64,000 nt of DNA from Amycolatopsis marina (GTDB lineage Bacteria > Actinomycetota > Actinomycetes > Mycobacteriales > Pseudonocardiaceae). This document shows positions 1-9,270 of the stretch, in pieces (position 1 is the stretch's first letter; each line of letters begins with the position of its first letter). Below the pieces are notes generated by a model. The model saw only the letters and a program-made list of their open reading frames with translations, was not told the origin of the DNA and did no database searches. The DNA lies in NCBI RefSeq assembly GCF_900111885.1, contig NZ_FOKG01000008.1, positions 62,001-126,000 of the forward strand, given 5' to 3'. The translations under genes and the position numbers were made by a program.

Positions 1-1
1 G

Positions 2-1567
2 ATCGGCATCGTCGACCGGCCCTACGAGCAGCGCCGGGATCCACTGTGGGCCGACTTCTCCGGCGCAGCCGGACACGGTGTGCTCGTCGGCGGGCCGCAG
101 TCGGGCAAGTCGACCATGCTGCGAACGCTGATCATGTCGATGGCGCTGACACACACGCCGGAGGAGGCGCAGTTCTACTGTGTCGACCTCGGTGGTGGCA
201 CCCTGGCCGGGCTCGAGGACCTCCCGCACGTCGGTGGTGTGGCGGTCGCCCGCCGCGAGCCGGACAAGGCGCGCCGCATCGTCGCCGAGCTCACCACGCT
301 GGCCAACGAGCGGGAGTCCCGCTTCGGCGCGATGGGCATCGACTCGATGAACGAGTTCCGTAACCGCAAGCGCCGTGGGGAGATCTCCGCGGAACAGGAC
401 GGCTTCGGTGACGCGTTCCTCGTCGTCGACGGCTGGCGGGCGCTGCGCGACGACTTCGACGAGCTCGAGCCGCAGATCACGAAGCTGGCCGTGCAGGGCC
501 TGACCTACGGGGTGCACGTCATCATCGCGTCCAACCGGTGGGCCGACATCCGCCCGGCGATCAAGGACATGCTCGGCACCCGGTTCGAACTGCGCCTCGG
601 TGACCCGAGCGAGTCCGACATCGACCGGCGTGTCGCGGTGAACGTGCCCGCGGGGCGGCCTGGTCGCGGTCTGACCCGGGACAAACTGCACATGCTCACC
701 GGACTGCCGAGGATCGACGGTTCCAGCGACGCCGAGGATGTCGGCGCCGGGGTGGCCGACGCGGTGGCGAAGATCAAGGCGGCGTGGAAGGGCAGGCATG
801 CCCCGCAGGTGCGACTGCTGCCCGAGCTCATGCCCTACGAGGAGTTGCTGGCCGAGGACAAGCACCGCAACAGCAAGCTCGTGCCGATCGGTGTCAACGA
901 GGACGAACTCGCGCCCGTCTATCTGGACTTCGATGCCGAGCCGCACTTCATGGCGTTCGCGGACGGCGAGTCCGGCAAGACGAACCTGCTGCGGCAGATC
1001 GCGCGTGGGATCACCGACCGGTACACCAAGCAGGAAGCGGTCATCATCCTGGTCGATTACCGGCGCACCATGCTCGGTTACGTCGACGGTGACCAGTTGC
1101 TGGGCTACGCGGTGTCGGCGAACCAGCTGACCGAGATGATGAAGGACGTCGCCGGGTCGATGTCCAAACGGCTGCCCGGACCGGACGTCACCCAGGAGCA
1201 GCTCAAGACCCGGTCGTGGTGGACTGGGCCGGAACTGTTCCTGATGGTCGACGACTACGACCTCGTGGTGACGCAGACGAACAACCCGCTCAAGCCGCTC
1301 TCGGAGTACCTGGCTCAGGCCAAGGACGTCGGTCTGCACATGATCGTGGCGCGCCGTACCGGCGGTGCCTCGCGTGCGTCGTTCGACCCGATCGTCGGCA
1401 AGCTGAAGGAAATCGCGGCTCCCGGCCTCATCATGAACGGTTCCCGGGACGAAGGTGCGCTGCTGGGCAACGTCAAGCCCGGTCCGATGCCACCGGGACG
1501 AGGGACGTTCGTCAGCCGCAAGGTTGGCAAGCAGCTCATGCAGGTCTCCTGGATCAACCCCGAATAA
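2..1567 (+). CDS. eccC: EccC-type ESX ATPase (FtsK/SpoIIIE), C-terminal part, 5' end outside window
   Basis: Motor ATPase of a type VII (ESX) secretion system; EccC proteins sit at the inner membrane and bind the C-terminal signals of WXG100 substrates. The reading frame is open from base 2, so the N-terminal membrane part and first ATPase domain lie outside the window. Two FtsK-like domains are visible. The first has Walker A GGPQSGKS and Walker B-like LVVDG. The second has ADGESGKT and LMVDD. The downstream genes (Hsp70-like Rv3446c family, two WXG100 genes, rplM) match the mycobacterial ESX-4 order, so this is most likely EccC4. A 19-bp-arm palindrome follows the stop codon. The family call is secure; the ESX-4 class rests on context. 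Confidence 0.93.
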   Translation: MGIVDRPYEQRRDPLWADFSGAAGHGVLVGGPQSGKSTMLRTLIMSMALTHTPEEAQFYCVDLGGGTLAGLEDLPHVGGVAVARREPDKARRIVAELTTLANERESRFGAMGIDSMNEFRNRKRRGEISAEQDGFGDAFLVVDGWRALRDDFDELEPQITKLAVQGLTYGVHVIIASNRWADIRPAIKDMLGTRFELRLGDPSESDIDRRVAVNVPAGRPGRGLTRDKLHMLTGLPRIDGSSDAEDVGAGVADAVAKIKAAWKGRHAPQVRLLPELMPYEELLAEDKHRNSKLVPIGVNEDELAPVYLDFDAEPHFMAFADGESGKTNLLRQIARGITDRYTKQEAVIILVDYRRTMLGYVDGDQLLGYAVSANQLTEMMKDVAGSMSKRLPGPDVTQEQLKTRSWWTGPELFLMVDDYDLVVTQTNNPLKPLSEYLAQAKDVGLHMIVARRTGGASRASFDPIVGKLKEIAAPGLIMNGSRDEGALLGNVKPGPMPPGRGTFVSRKVGKQLMQVSWINPE

Positions 1568-1613
1568 CCGACGGCCTCCGGTTGCGAACAGGGCCGCGGG
1601 GTTCTGCGCGCCC

Positions 1614-1653
1614 GCCGGGGAGTGCGTTTAGCGGGCTAAACGCACTCCCCGGC
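1614..1653. repeat. Dispersed palindrome, copy 1
   Basis: Longest perfect copy: 19-bp arms around a GG centre, core TTAGCGGGCTAA. It lies 46 bases after the eccC stop and before the next gene on the same strand. No T-tract follows, and it is the only hairpin seen at this gene end. Confidence 0.9.
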
Positions 1654-1745
1654 CCGGGGCGGCGATGTGTGACCTCGGAGCCGGGGCGGTTGGGGATCTG
1701 GGAGAGTGACGCGGGGATCGAGAGCACGATGGGCGGGAGCGGCCG

Positions 1746-3671
1746 GTGACGTTGCGGGTGGCGGTGGACTTCGGGACATCGAGCACCTGTGTCGTCGCGT
1801 CGGTGAACGGTCGCGAACCCCAGGTCGTCGTGGTGGATGGCCAACCGCTGCTGTCCTCGGCCGTGTACGCCGCTCCTGACGGGACGCTGTTCGTCGGCCA
1901 GGAGGCCGAGCGGCAGGCCGCGGTCGACCCGTCTCGTTACGAACCGCACCCCAAACGACGGATCGACGAGGGGGAACTGCTGCTCGGTGCCACTGTGCTG
2001 CCGGTGCTGGACGTCGTGCACGCCGTTCTCCGGCGCGCGGTCACCGAAGCACGCAGGCTTGCCGGCGGAGCAGAGGTCGACCTCCTGGTCCTGACCCATC
2101 CCGCACAGTGGGGGGCGATGCGCACCCGCCTGCTGCGCCAGGCGGCGGGCAGGTTGGCACACGAGGTGGCGCTCGTGCCCGAACCCGTCGCCGCCGCGGT
2201 CTTCCACGCCGCGACGCACGCTCCGACCGACCTCGGCCAGGACCGCACCGTTGAGTTCAGCGGGCACGTGGGCGACACCATCGCCGTGCTCGACGTCGGC
2301 GGCGGCACGGTCGACGCCAGCGTCGTGCGCAGGATGCCGGCCTCCGGCCCCGGGCCTCGCCGTGGCGGATTCCAGGTGCTGGCCACTCGCGGTGATCCAA
2401 CCTTCGGTGGCGCCGACGTGGACCAGGCGTTGCTCGAGCACGTCGGCTCCCTGGTGTCGTCGGCCGACCCCCAGGCATGGCGACAGCTTGTCGAAGGCAG
2501 GGAGCTGACCGATCGCCGCCGGCGTCGTGTGCTGCGCCAGGACATTCGCGGTGCGAAGGAGACACTGTCCAGGCACGCCTACACCGATGTGCCGATGCCG
2601 CCGCCCTTCGCCGACGCGCACGTCACGAGGGAAGACCTGGAGCGGCTGGTCGCGGCCCCGCTGGGCCGTGCCGTCGACCTCACCACGACCACGATCGAGG
2701 CCGCCAAGATGCGAGCGAAGCAACTCACCGCGATCTTCCTGGTCGGTGGCTCCAGCAGGATTCCGATGGTCTCCCGCCTGGTGCACGAAAGGACGGGTGT
2801 GGTGCCGACCACCCTCGACCAGCCGGAGACCGTGGTTGCCCGCGGCGCACTCCGGGCCGTGCTGATCGATCCCGATCGCACCGGTGCGCTGCCCGGCGCA
2901 TCCGCGGTCCGCCCGGGGACGGCCCGTCAGTCCGGCGAGCAGCGCACCGAGATCGTCGGACCCAGGGAGATACCCCGGTCGGCGTACCGGCCGCAGCAGG
3001 CCCGGCGGGGGAGCAACCCGCCACCGGCACCGGCACGGCCTCCTGCGGCGCGCGGTGCGACCACGTCGATGTCCGCGCCGCCTCCCGGGCAGCAACGGCC
3101 GCCTGCTCCGCCGCCAAAGCCCGCCACCGAGAACGGGGGTCTGCGCCGCCAGTTGCCCTGGCTGCTCGGGGCAGGTGTGGCGCTGGCCGCCGCAGTGGCG
3201 GCCGTGCTGGTCCTGACGCTGGACGACATACCGGACGGGCGCACGTTCGCGCAGTACAACTACAGCTTCGTCGCGCCCCCCGAGTGGACCCAGACCGGGG
3301 ACAACGTCGCCGATCGACAGGTGATCGTGAAGCCGACCGATGCCGTGGGCGCCGACGATCTGGTCGTGGTGCAGGAGTTCGAACTGCCCTACGACGGTGT
3401 CGCGGAACACGACCGCCTCGTACAGGAGTTGCGGACCCAGATCGACAGCAGCACGGGCAGCGAGTTCGCCGACTTCGCCCCGGGAACCGAGTTCGCCGGT
3501 AAGGACACCGTGTTCTATCGGGAGTTGAAGTCCGGGGCCACCGTCGACTGGTATGTGGTCACCCAGGCGAACACGCAGGTCAGCGTGGGGTGCCAGTATG
3601 TGGCAAACCGTGACCGGGTAGCGGGAGCGTGCGAGCAGATCGTGCGGACACTGGAGATCAGGGCGGAATGA
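1746..3671 (+). CDS. Membrane-anchored Hsp70-like type VII secretion-associated protein (Rv3446c family)
   Basis: GTG start; 641 aa. Residues 1 to about 375 form an actin/Hsp70-type nucleotide-binding domain: DFGTSST near the N-terminus, DVGGGTVD near residue 182 and GGSSRIP near 334. The Hsp70 substrate-binding domain is absent. A Pro-rich linker is followed by one membrane helix (about 467-489) and an extracytoplasmic domain of about 150 aa that resembles the Rv3446c-family C-terminal domain found in ESX-4 loci. The predicted topology is a cytoplasmic ATPase linked to an outer sensor or scaffold domain. It sits between eccC and the WXG100 genes, which supports a role in ESX-4 assembly or regulation; no biochemical role can be read from the sequence. 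Confidence 0.85.
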   Translation: MTLRVAVDFGTSSTCVVASVNGREPQVVVVDGQPLLSSAVYAAPDGTLFVGQEAERQAAVDPSRYEPHPKRRIDEGELLLGATVLPVLDVVHAVLRRAVTEARRLAGGAEVDLLVLTHPAQWGAMRTRLLRQAAGRLAHEVALVPEPVAAAVFHAATHAPTDLGQDRTVEFSGHVGDTIAVLDVGGGTVDASVVRRMPASGPGPRRGGFQVLATRGDPTFGGADVDQALLEHVGSLVSSADPQAWRQLVEGRELTDRRRRRVLRQDIRGAKETLSRHAYTDVPMPPPFADAHVTREDLERLVAAPLGRAVDLTTTTIEAAKMRAKQLTAIFLVGGSSRIPMVSRLVHERTGVVPTTLDQPETVVARGALRAVLIDPDRTGALPGASAVRPGTARQSGEQRTEIVGPREIPRSAYRPQQARRGSNPPPAPARPPAARGATTSMSAPPPGQQRPPAPPPKPATENGGLRRQLPWLLGAGVALAAAVAAVLVLTLDDIPDGRTFAQYNYSFVAPPEWTQTGDNVADRQVIVKPTDAVGADDLVVVQEFELPYDGVAEHDRLVQELRTQIDSSTGSEFADFAPGTEFAGKDTVFYRELKSGATVDWYVVTQANTQVSVGCQYVANRDRVAGACEQIVRTLEIRAE

Positions 3672-4024
3672 TCAGCGACGAGGCCACGCGGCTGACCGCC
3701 ACCGTTCAGCATGCCGTCACGTTCAGTAGCCGAACCGTGGGAGAGGTCAAAGCCCGCAACGAGCGGTACCGGGCGGAAAACGCACGGCAGGTTTCCGGGG
3801 CGACCTCGGCCGCTGCTGCCACTCCGGAACACCTTCGCGCCGCCGCACGCCGGTTCCGTATCGGCCAGGGGCTGCCTCTCCCTGAGGCCGAAGAGCGGGT
3901 CCCGGTGCGCCGTACACGGCAAACCGAACCTCCAATGGGTGACGAGGAAGCGGACTTTTCGCAAGCGCGAATCATGGTTCGCGAGGACGGAACGCCACCG
4001 CCGCCCTCGTTTTACCGGGACTGA
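3668..4024 (+). CDS. Small acidic ESX-linked protein of unknown function
   Basis: 118 aa. The ATG overlaps the stop of the Hsp70-like gene (ATGA), so translation is probably coupled. The N-terminal half is predicted helical and charged; the C-terminal third is Pro-rich with an acidic DEEADFSQ segment. This tail resembles the ends of the coiled-coil proteins at 11955 (EEEDYAQTDW) and 17373 (DDDDFSNNSW), so all three may be members of one ESX-associated family. I recognise no domain. A role as partner or chaperone of ESX substrates is inference from position only. Confidence 0.75.
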   Translation: MISDEATRLTATVQHAVTFSSRTVGEVKARNERYRAENARQVSGATSAAAATPEHLRAAARRFRIGQGLPLPEAEERVPVRRTRQTEPPMGDEEADFSQARIMVREDGTPPPPSFYRD

Positions 4025-4240
4025 AACTGTTGTGTCCCAAGGGATGTGAGCGATCTTGGCAGCGGCGTACCAGGCCGCGGAATCCCCTGTTCACCTGCGG
4101 TTCCCGCAATGAGCGTTCACGCTAGCAACTACTTGCGAGCAAACGGGGACAACGCGGAACCAGTCATGGCAGGGTCTTCGTCGTAGGCACGTACGAACGA
4201 AGATGAGTACGGCATCCACCAACGAAGGGGGTAACTCCGA

Positions 4241-4555
4241 ATGAGCGGTTTTAAGGGCGAGATCGCCCAGTTCACGCAGGCCGAGAAGGACGTTGTCGAC
4301 ACCAAGAACGCGATGGTGCAGAACCTGAACACTCTGCGCGACAACATCGAGGCGACGCAGGCCGGCTGGTCCGGTCGTGCGGCTGAGGCGTTCAACAACG
4401 TGATGATGCGGTTCGACGAGAACTCGCGAAAGATGTACGAGTCGCTCGAGGGCATCGGCACCCTGCTTGAGCAGGCCGGTAGCAAGTACGAGGCCGCGGA
4501 AGAGGCACAGCTCGAAGCCGTGCAGAGCGCCTCGCGGGGCATGGAAGGCCTCTGA
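4241..4555 (+). CDS. WXG100 protein, EsxU-like
   Basis: 104 aa, the usual WXG100 length: a helical hairpin with the W-x-G turn at residues 43-45 (WSG) and a C-terminal YxxxE secretion signal (YEAAE, 83-87). The start is supported by an AAGGGGG ribosome site about 10 bases upstream. It is the first of a two-gene WXG100 pair after the Hsp70-like gene, the position of esxU in M. tuberculosis. The 216 bases upstream (4025-4240) hold no gene and no motif I can defend, so the pair may have its own promoter. Likely forms a heterodimer with the next gene product and is exported by the EccC-driven ESX-4 apparatus. Confidence 0.92.
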   Translation: MSGFKGEIAQFTQAEKDVVDTKNAMVQNLNTLRDNIEATQAGWSGRAAEAFNNVMMRFDENSRKMYESLEGIGTLLEQAGSKYEAAEEAQLEAVQSASRGMEGL

Positions 4556-4618
4556 GCCAGCTTCGGCTTTCGCGATTGTCCGCAAAACCACTGACTTTCA
4601 GAATCATAGGAGGGTGAA

Positions 4619-4906
4619 ATGCCGAACGGCATTGTCGTTGATTACCAGACCATCAACACCGCGGCTGAGGACTGCAACAAGACCGGTGGTGAGCTCGGTT
4701 CGCTGTTCGAGGACCTCAAGTCCAAGCTGAACCCGCTGATCAACACCTGGGAAGGTGAGGCGCAGGCCTCCTACCTCGAGCTGCAGACCAAGTGGGACCA
4801 GTCCTTCGAGGACATGAAGCAGCTGCTCGCGCAGATCGCCGCGGTGCTGCCGCAGATCGCCGACGGTTACCAGGGCACGGAAAAGGGCGTCACAGGAATG
4901 TTCTGA
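4619..4906 (+). CDS. WXG100 protein, EsxT-like
   Basis: 95 aa with WEG at residues 44-46 and YQGTE at 84-88. It has a good ribosome site (AGGAGGG, 6-7 bases upstream) and lies 63 bases after its partner. Position (second gene of the pair, before rplM) matches esxT. Both partners carry a YxxxE motif, whereas in many characterised pairs only one does. Most likely the heterodimer partner of the 4241 product; individual symbols are assigned by gene order, not by alignment. Confidence 0.92.
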   Translation: MPNGIVVDYQTINTAAEDCNKTGGELGSLFEDLKSKLNPLINTWEGEAQASYLELQTKWDQSFEDMKQLLAQIAAVLPQIADGYQGTEKGVTGMF

Positions 4907-4929
4907 GCCTTTCCGGCGATGCTCCACAG

Positions 4930-4969
4930 ACGACAGTGCCCCCAGCTCTCGAGCCGGGGGCACAGTCGT
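4930..4969. terminator. Hairpin terminator after the WXG100 pair
   Basis: Stem of 5 + 8 bp with one A/A mismatch (inner arms GTGCCCCC and GGGGGCAC), 12-base loop. It lies between the plus-strand WXG100 gene and the minus-strand gene ending at 4982, so it could serve both. Confidence 0.75.
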
Positions 4970-4981
4970 GTTCAGGGCTTG

Positions 4982-5476
4982 CTATTTCGGTGCGCCGACC
5001 TCGAACTCGGGCTTCTCGTTCAGCACTCTGATGGACACCGACTTCGACTCTCCGGAGACCTCGACAGTGCACTCGAAGGTCGTTCCATTGCGGACCGGCT
5101 GGTCGTCCGGACACACGGGATTGCTGACGTCGTGCTCGCCGTAGCTGTCCCGCAGCACGGTCGCGACCCCATGCTGCAGGGACTCCTGATCCAGCACGTC
5201 ACCCCGGAACGCGCCCAGCAGCCAGGCGGTCACCCCGCTTGCGCCGAGGACGAAAGTGATCGCGCCGGCGACAAGAAGCGTTTTGCGCTTGCCGCGCTTC
5301 GGCGCCTGCTCTGGCGAGGGGGTGCCGAACGCACCCAAGCCACCGTACTGAGACTGGAACGACCCACCGTAGTTGGGCGCAGGTCCCTGTGGCTGGTGTG
5401 GGGCGGGTCGCGGGGGTCCCTGGTCCACACCAGGCGGCCGCCACCAGCCCGGTGGCCCGCCGGGTGGTTGAGTCAT
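4982..5476 (-). CDS. Single-pass membrane protein with DUF4333 domain
   Basis: 164 aa. The N-terminal 60 residues are Pro/Gly-rich and cytoplasmic, then a basic KRGKRK stretch, one membrane helix (about 67-88) and a C-terminal extracytoplasmic domain with the DUF4333 pattern of two cysteines (VCPDDQPV and FECTVE) and a short beta-rich end. Such proteins are common in mycobacteria and Pseudonocardiaceae; function unknown. It lies downstream of the lipoprotein gene on the same strand, 45 bases away, so the two are probably co-transcribed, and both face away from rplM. Confidence 0.8.
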   Translation of the reverse strand: MTQPPGGPPGWWRPPGVDQGPPRPAPHQPQGPAPNYGGSFQSQYGGLGAFGTPSPEQAPKRGKRKTLLVAGAITFVLGASGVTAWLLGAFRGDVLDQESLQHGVATVLRDSYGEHDVSNPVCPDDQPVRNGTTFECTVEVSGESKSVSIRVLNEKPEFEVGAPK

Positions 5477-5521
5477 CGCTTCACCTCACGCACGTGTCGT
5501 ACGTCCGGGCGGCAGGTCCGT

Positions 5522-6436
5522 TCAGCCATCATTCTGGATCTTCCCGAGTCTGTCGTAGAAGTCACTGACCGCCGCGCGATCCTTCAGCACGGTGACCTCG
5601 TCGTCGTCCGGTACGGGCGGCAGGTCGTTCTCGGTCGGCGGCTCGAGGACCTGGTAGGCCATCCGCACCTCCAGCTCGTGGCCGTCGCCGGTGACGGTGC
5701 CGTTCATCTCGATCCGCTGGAGCTTGTCATCCGGGCCGAGCACGATGAGCGCCGTCAGGGGCTCCGACCTCATCTGCTCGCTCACGTTGGCGAGCAGTTT
5801 TTCGGGGACGCCGATGACCTCGTACTCGAGAAAGGTCCGCAGCGGGATCTCCGCGGTCAACTCGACGCTGCCGTCGGGCAGGCTCTTGGCCTCTTTGGCC
5901 GCGCGGCCGGCCTCGACCGCAGCCGCGACGCTGTTCAGCATCTTGCAGACCTTGTTGTACCCCGCCCAGAAACACTCGCCGTAGTTGTGGCCCGTGTACG
6001 GCATGGACACCCATGGCGTCGGAGCGAGACTGGAGTAGTGCGGCCCGAGGCGTAGGTACTCCACCTCACTCCCGGCCGGGTGATAGGAGTCGAGGAACGT
6101 GCCGGAGTCCCGGTTGGAGTGGTTTTTCGACAGGCGGGCAGGCGGGCTGCCGAATTGCACGGCCGTGATGGTGTCGTCGGCCTTCTTGTCGTCGATCCTG
6201 ATGAAGGAGTCGAGTGTGCTCTTGCGCGGTTCGTTGCCGGTGAAGTCCTCGCTGAGGTGCTGCAGCTTGTCGGCGAACTTCGCACTGACGTACTCCGCGG
6301 CCTCGGCGCCGTCGGGAACAGGGGTCGCGGTGTGGGCCGTGCCGCAGGCCGAGGTCACCAACGCGACACCGGTCGCCAGCGCCGCCAGCGCCCTCGCTCG
6401 ACGACGGCCGGACCTCGCGTCAGGTCGGTTGGTCAC
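5522..6436 (-). CDS. Predicted lipoprotein of unknown function
   Basis: 304 aa. Arg-rich N-terminus, hydrophobic segment (about 15-27), then TSAC with a possible lipid-anchored cysteine near residue 31; the lipobox is not ideal (T at -3). The mature part has no family I recognise. It is mixed alpha/beta with two cysteines in the middle (GECFWAGYNKVC). Divergent from rplM with about 180 bases between. The two-gene minus-strand unit interrupts the esxT-rplM order known from M. tuberculosis and may be an insertion. Confidence 0.75.
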   Translation of the reverse strand: MTNRPDARSGRRRARALAALATGVALVTSACGTAHTATPVPDGAEAAEYVSAKFADKLQHLSEDFTGNEPRKSTLDSFIRIDDKKADDTITAVQFGSPPARLSKNHSNRDSGTFLDSYHPAGSEVEYLRLGPHYSSLAPTPWVSMPYTGHNYGECFWAGYNKVCKMLNSVAAAVEAGRAAKEAKSLPDGSVELTAEIPLRTFLEYEVIGVPEKLLANVSEQMRSEPLTALIVLGPDDKLQRIEMNGTVTGDGHELEVRMAYQVLEPPTENDLPPVPDDDEVTVLKDRAAVSDFYDRLGKIQNDG

Positions 6437-6619
6437 CGTGAATCCCCCTGGTTGTCACGAGCGGTCTGCTGCGTCAGACTAGTATGAGTACCGGCGGGGA
6501 CCCCCCGCTTTGACCCTCATTCCGGCGGCCGAGTATCTTCATAAGCTGTTGTGCGCTGCGGCGCGTACGCGCTAGGCCCGCACGGAACCCACAAGCAATG
6601 TTGACGACGAGGTAGACCC

Positions 6620-7072
6620 TTGCCCACGTACAGCCCCAAGCCCGGCGACGTCACTCGTGCCTGGCACGTGATCGACGCCGAGGATGTCGTGCTCGGCCGG
6701 CTCGCGACCGAGGTCGCCACGCTGCTGCGCGGCAAGCACAAGCCCACCTACGCTCCGCACGTGGACACCGGTGACTTCGTCATCATCGTCAACGCCGAGA
6801 AGGTGGCGCTGACCGGCCACAAGCGTGAGCAGAAGTTCGCTTACCGCCACAGCGGTTACCCAGGTGGTCTGCGTAAGCGGTCCTTCGGTGAGCTGCTCGA
6901 CAGCCGTCCCGAGCGTCTGCTCGAGAAGGTCGTCAAGGGCATGCTGCCGAAGAACAAGCTTGGCCGCGCCCAGGGTAAGAAGCTCAAGGTCTACGCAGGC
7001 CCTGAGCACCCGCACTCGGCGCAGCAGCCCCAGCCGCACGAGATCACCAAGATCGCTCAGGTGACCAAGTGA
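6620..7072 (+). CDS. rplM: 50S ribosomal protein L13
   Basis: 150 aa, full length. TTG start chosen because the protein then begins [10 protein letters not shown], the usual actinobacterial L13 N-terminus, with GAGG 8-11 bases upstream. Family signatures visible: [24 protein letters not shown]-type loop (GKHKPTY) and [10 protein letters not shown]. It is an early-assembling 23S rRNA-binding protein. Translationally coupled to rpsI (GTGA overlap), as in most bacteria. Confidence 0.98.
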   Translation: MPTYSPKPGDVTRAWHVIDAEDVVLGRLATEVATLLRGKHKPTYAPHVDTGDFVIIVNAEKVALTGHKREQKFAYRHSGYPGGLRKRSFGELLDSRPERLLEKVVKGMLPKNKLGRAQGKKLKVYAGPEHPHSAQQPQPHEITKIAQVTK

Positions 7073-7572
7073 GTGAGGAACAGTCTGTGACCAGCACCGA
7101 GACCGAGGTTGTCGCCTCCACGGAGACGCCCGAGGCCGTCGCGACCAGTGAGACGCCGGCCGCGCCGAAGCCGTCGCGCGCCGCTGGTGGCGCTGCCCAG
7201 ACGGTCGGCCGCCGCAAGGAGGCCGTCGTCCGCGTGCGGCTCGTCCCCGGCTCCGGCGAGTTCAAGCTCAACGGCAAGAGCCTCGAGGAGTACTTCCCGA
7301 ACAAGGTGCACCAGCAGCTCATCCGTGAGCCCCTGGTGACCGTCGAGAAGCCCGAGTCGTTCGACATCTTCGGCAACCTGCACGGCGGCGGCATCTCCGG
7401 CCAGGCCGGCGCGCTGCGCCTCGCGATCGCCCGTGCGCTCGTCGAGGTGGACGCGGACGACCGCCCCGCGCTGAAGAAGGCCGGCTTCCTGACCCGGGAT
7501 GCCCGTGCCACCGAGCGTAAGAAGTACGGCCTCAAGAAGGCCCGTAAGGCTCCGCAGTACAGCAAGCGCTGA
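7069..7572 (+). CDS. rpsI: 30S ribosomal protein S9
   Basis: 167 aa; GTG start overlapping the rplM stop. The first 45 residues are an acidic/Ala-rich extension (many T, E, A), as in mycobacterial S9. The conserved core follows: [33 protein letters not shown], and the basic tail ending QYSKR that contacts P-site tRNA. Followed by a strong terminator, so rplM-rpsI form a closed two-gene unit. Confidence 0.98.
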   Translation: MSEEQSVTSTETEVVASTETPEAVATSETPAAPKPSRAAGGAAQTVGRRKEAVVRVRLVPGSGEFKLNGKSLEEYFPNKVHQQLIREPLVTVEKPESFDIFGNLHGGGISGQAGALRLAIARALVEVDADDRPALKKAGFLTRDARATERKKYGLKKARKAPQYSKR

Positions 7573-7630
7573 CGCGCCCAGGTACTGCGACCGCCGCGAC
7601 GTTGCATCGTCTCGGCCGGAAGCAACCTCC

Positions 7631-7665
7631 GGAAGCGCTCATCCGTCATTCGGATGGGCGCTTCC
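7631..7665 (+). terminator. rpsI terminator hairpin
   Basis: A 15-bp stem with one G-U type pair (arms begin GGAAGCGC and end GCGCTTCC), 5-base loop. It lies in the 311-base gap 7573-7883 between rpsI and glmM; the gap also holds two copies of the dispersed palindrome and the glmM ribosome site, and no gene. Confidence 0.85.
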
Positions 7666-7710
7666 GTGCTTTCCGCTCCCTGTCGCCGCCGTCCCCGGCT
7701 CCACCCCCCG

Positions 7711-7736
7711 AGTGCATTTAGCCCGCTAACTGCACT
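7711..7736. repeat. Dispersed palindrome, copy 2
   Basis: 12-bp arms with one mismatch around CC; core TTAGCCCGCTAA. Downstream of the rpsI terminator and 22 bases from copy 3. Confidence 0.88.
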
Positions 7737-7757
7737 CCCCTGCCTCCAGGACGGTGG

Positions 7758-7783
7758 AGCGCGTTTAGCGGGCTAAATGCACT
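7758..7783. repeat. Dispersed palindrome, copy 3
   Basis: Core TTAGCGGGCTAA with GG centre, that is, the opposite orientation to neighbouring copy 2. The two copies make a head-to-head pair between rpsI and glmM. Confidence 0.88.
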
Positions 7784-7883
7784 CCGGGGGTGAGGGCGAG
7801 GGGGGCGGATCGGGCGTTGCCGGGGCCGCTAGGTTGTCGGGGTTGTTCGGATGCGGGGTAGTCCCGCACAAGGAGGTCGACAG

Positions 7884-9218
7884 ATGGCTCGCCTATTCGG
7901 CACGGATGGGGTCCGGGGTCTCGCCAACGGTGAGCTCACCCCCGAACTCGCGATGTCCGTCGCGGCCAGCGCTGCTCGTGTGCTCGCCGCTCACGACCGC
8001 TCCCACCGCCCCGTAGCGGTTGTCGGTCGCGACCCCAGGGCCAGTGGCGAGATGCTCGAGGCCGCCGTGGTCGCCGGACTGACCTCGGCGGGGGCTGATG
8101 TCATCCGGCTCGGCGTGCTGCCGACCCCCGGCGTTGCCTACCTCGTCGGCGCGCTGTCCGCGGATCTCGGCGTGATGATCTCGGCGTCCCACAACCCGAT
8201 GCCGGACAACGGCATCAAGCTGTTCGGCGACGGCGGGCACAAGCTGCCCGACGGTATCGAGGACGAGATCGAGGCAGCCCTCAGCGCCGCCCCGATCCGG
8301 CCGACCGGTGCCGAGATCGGCCGGGTCATCCAGGCCGATGACGCCGTCGACCGCTATGTCGCGCATCTGATCGAGGCCAGCCCCCAGTCGCTCGCCGGCA
8401 TCCGTGTCGTCGTGGACTGCGCGAACGGGGCCGCCTCCACCACCGCTCCCGAGGTGTACCGCAAGGCGGGCGCCGAGGTCATCGCCCTGTACGCGGAGCC
8501 GGACGGCGTGAACATCAACGACGGCTGCGGATCGACGCATCCGGAACGGCTCAGCGAAGCCGTGCTCGCACATGGCGCGGACCTCGGCATCGCCCATGAC
8601 GGCGACGCCGACCGCTGCCTTGCCGTGGACGCCGCGGGCAACCTCGTCGACGGCGACCAGATCATGGCGGTGCTGGCTATCGCCATGTCCGAGGCAGGCG
8701 AGCTGGTCGACGACACCCTGGTCGCGACTGTGATGAGCAACCTCGGTCTGCACCTCGCGATGCGCGAGCACGGGGTCGCACTGCGGACCACCGCTGTGGG
8801 TGACCGTTACGTGCTTGAGGAGCTACGCACCGGTGGCTTCTCCCTCGGTGGCGAGCAGTCCGGGCACGTCGTGCTCCCCGGTTACGCGACCACCGGCGAC
8901 GGACTGCTCACCGCCATGCGGTTGATGGCCAGGGTCGCGGCCACCGGCAAGTCGCTCGCCGAACTCGCGGGCGTGATGCGGCGACTGCCGCAGGTCCTGA
9001 TCAACGTGAAGGTCGCGGACAAGGCGGCCGTGGCCGCCTCCCAGGCCGTCCGGGACGCCGTCGACGCGGTGACCGCTGAACTCGGCGACGAGGGCAGGGT
9101 GTTGCTGCGCCCCTCCGGAACCGAACAACTGGTGCGGGTCATGGTCGAGGCGCCCGCCGAGGACACCGCCCAAGCCGCGGCCGACCGGCTCGCCGGGGTT
9201 GTCTCCACCGCCTCCTGA
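7884..9218 (+). CDS. glmM: Phosphoglucosamine mutase
   Basis: 444 aa. Converts glucosamine-6-phosphate to glucosamine-1-phosphate for UDP-GlcNAc, peptidoglycan and cell-wall precursor synthesis. The start has a textbook AAGGAGGT ribosome site. Signatures: [10 protein letters not shown] at the N-terminus, active-site serine in ISASHNP (residue 102, phosphorylated in the family), metal loop HDGDADRC, substrate loop GGEQSGH, and the phosphate-binding [12 protein letters not shown] near the C-terminus. Its product pathway links to glmS about 10 kb downstream. Confidence 0.98.
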   Translation: MARLFGTDGVRGLANGELTPELAMSVAASAARVLAAHDRSHRPVAVVGRDPRASGEMLEAAVVAGLTSAGADVIRLGVLPTPGVAYLVGALSADLGVMISASHNPMPDNGIKLFGDGGHKLPDGIEDEIEAALSAAPIRPTGAEIGRVIQADDAVDRYVAHLIEASPQSLAGIRVVVDCANGAASTTAPEVYRKAGAEVIALYAEPDGVNINDGCGSTHPERLSEAVLAHGADLGIAHDGDADRCLAVDAAGNLVDGDQIMAVLAIAMSEAGELVDDTLVATVMSNLGLHLAMREHGVALRTTAVGDRYVLEELRTGGFSLGGEQSGHVVLPGYATTGDGLLTAMRLMARVAATGKSLAELAGVMRRLPQVLINVKVADKAAVAASQAVRDAVDAVTAELGDEGRVLLRPSGTEQLVRVMVEAPAEDTAQAAADRLAGVVSTAS

Positions 9219-9270
9219 GACACCGTTTCGTCCGCTTCTCCCGAACCGCCTGCGCCCGTTTCCGCCGCTC

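Noticed and set aside
1554-3410. 618-codon minus-strand open frame opposite the Hsp70-like gene
   Set aside because: The plus-strand protein has clear Hsp70 motifs; the reverse frame is low-complexity and runs across the palindrome.
6437-6619. Ribosomal-protein leader or riboswitch upstream of rplM
   Set aside because: The gap is GC-rich and divergent, but I could not build a defined structure or known leader motif.
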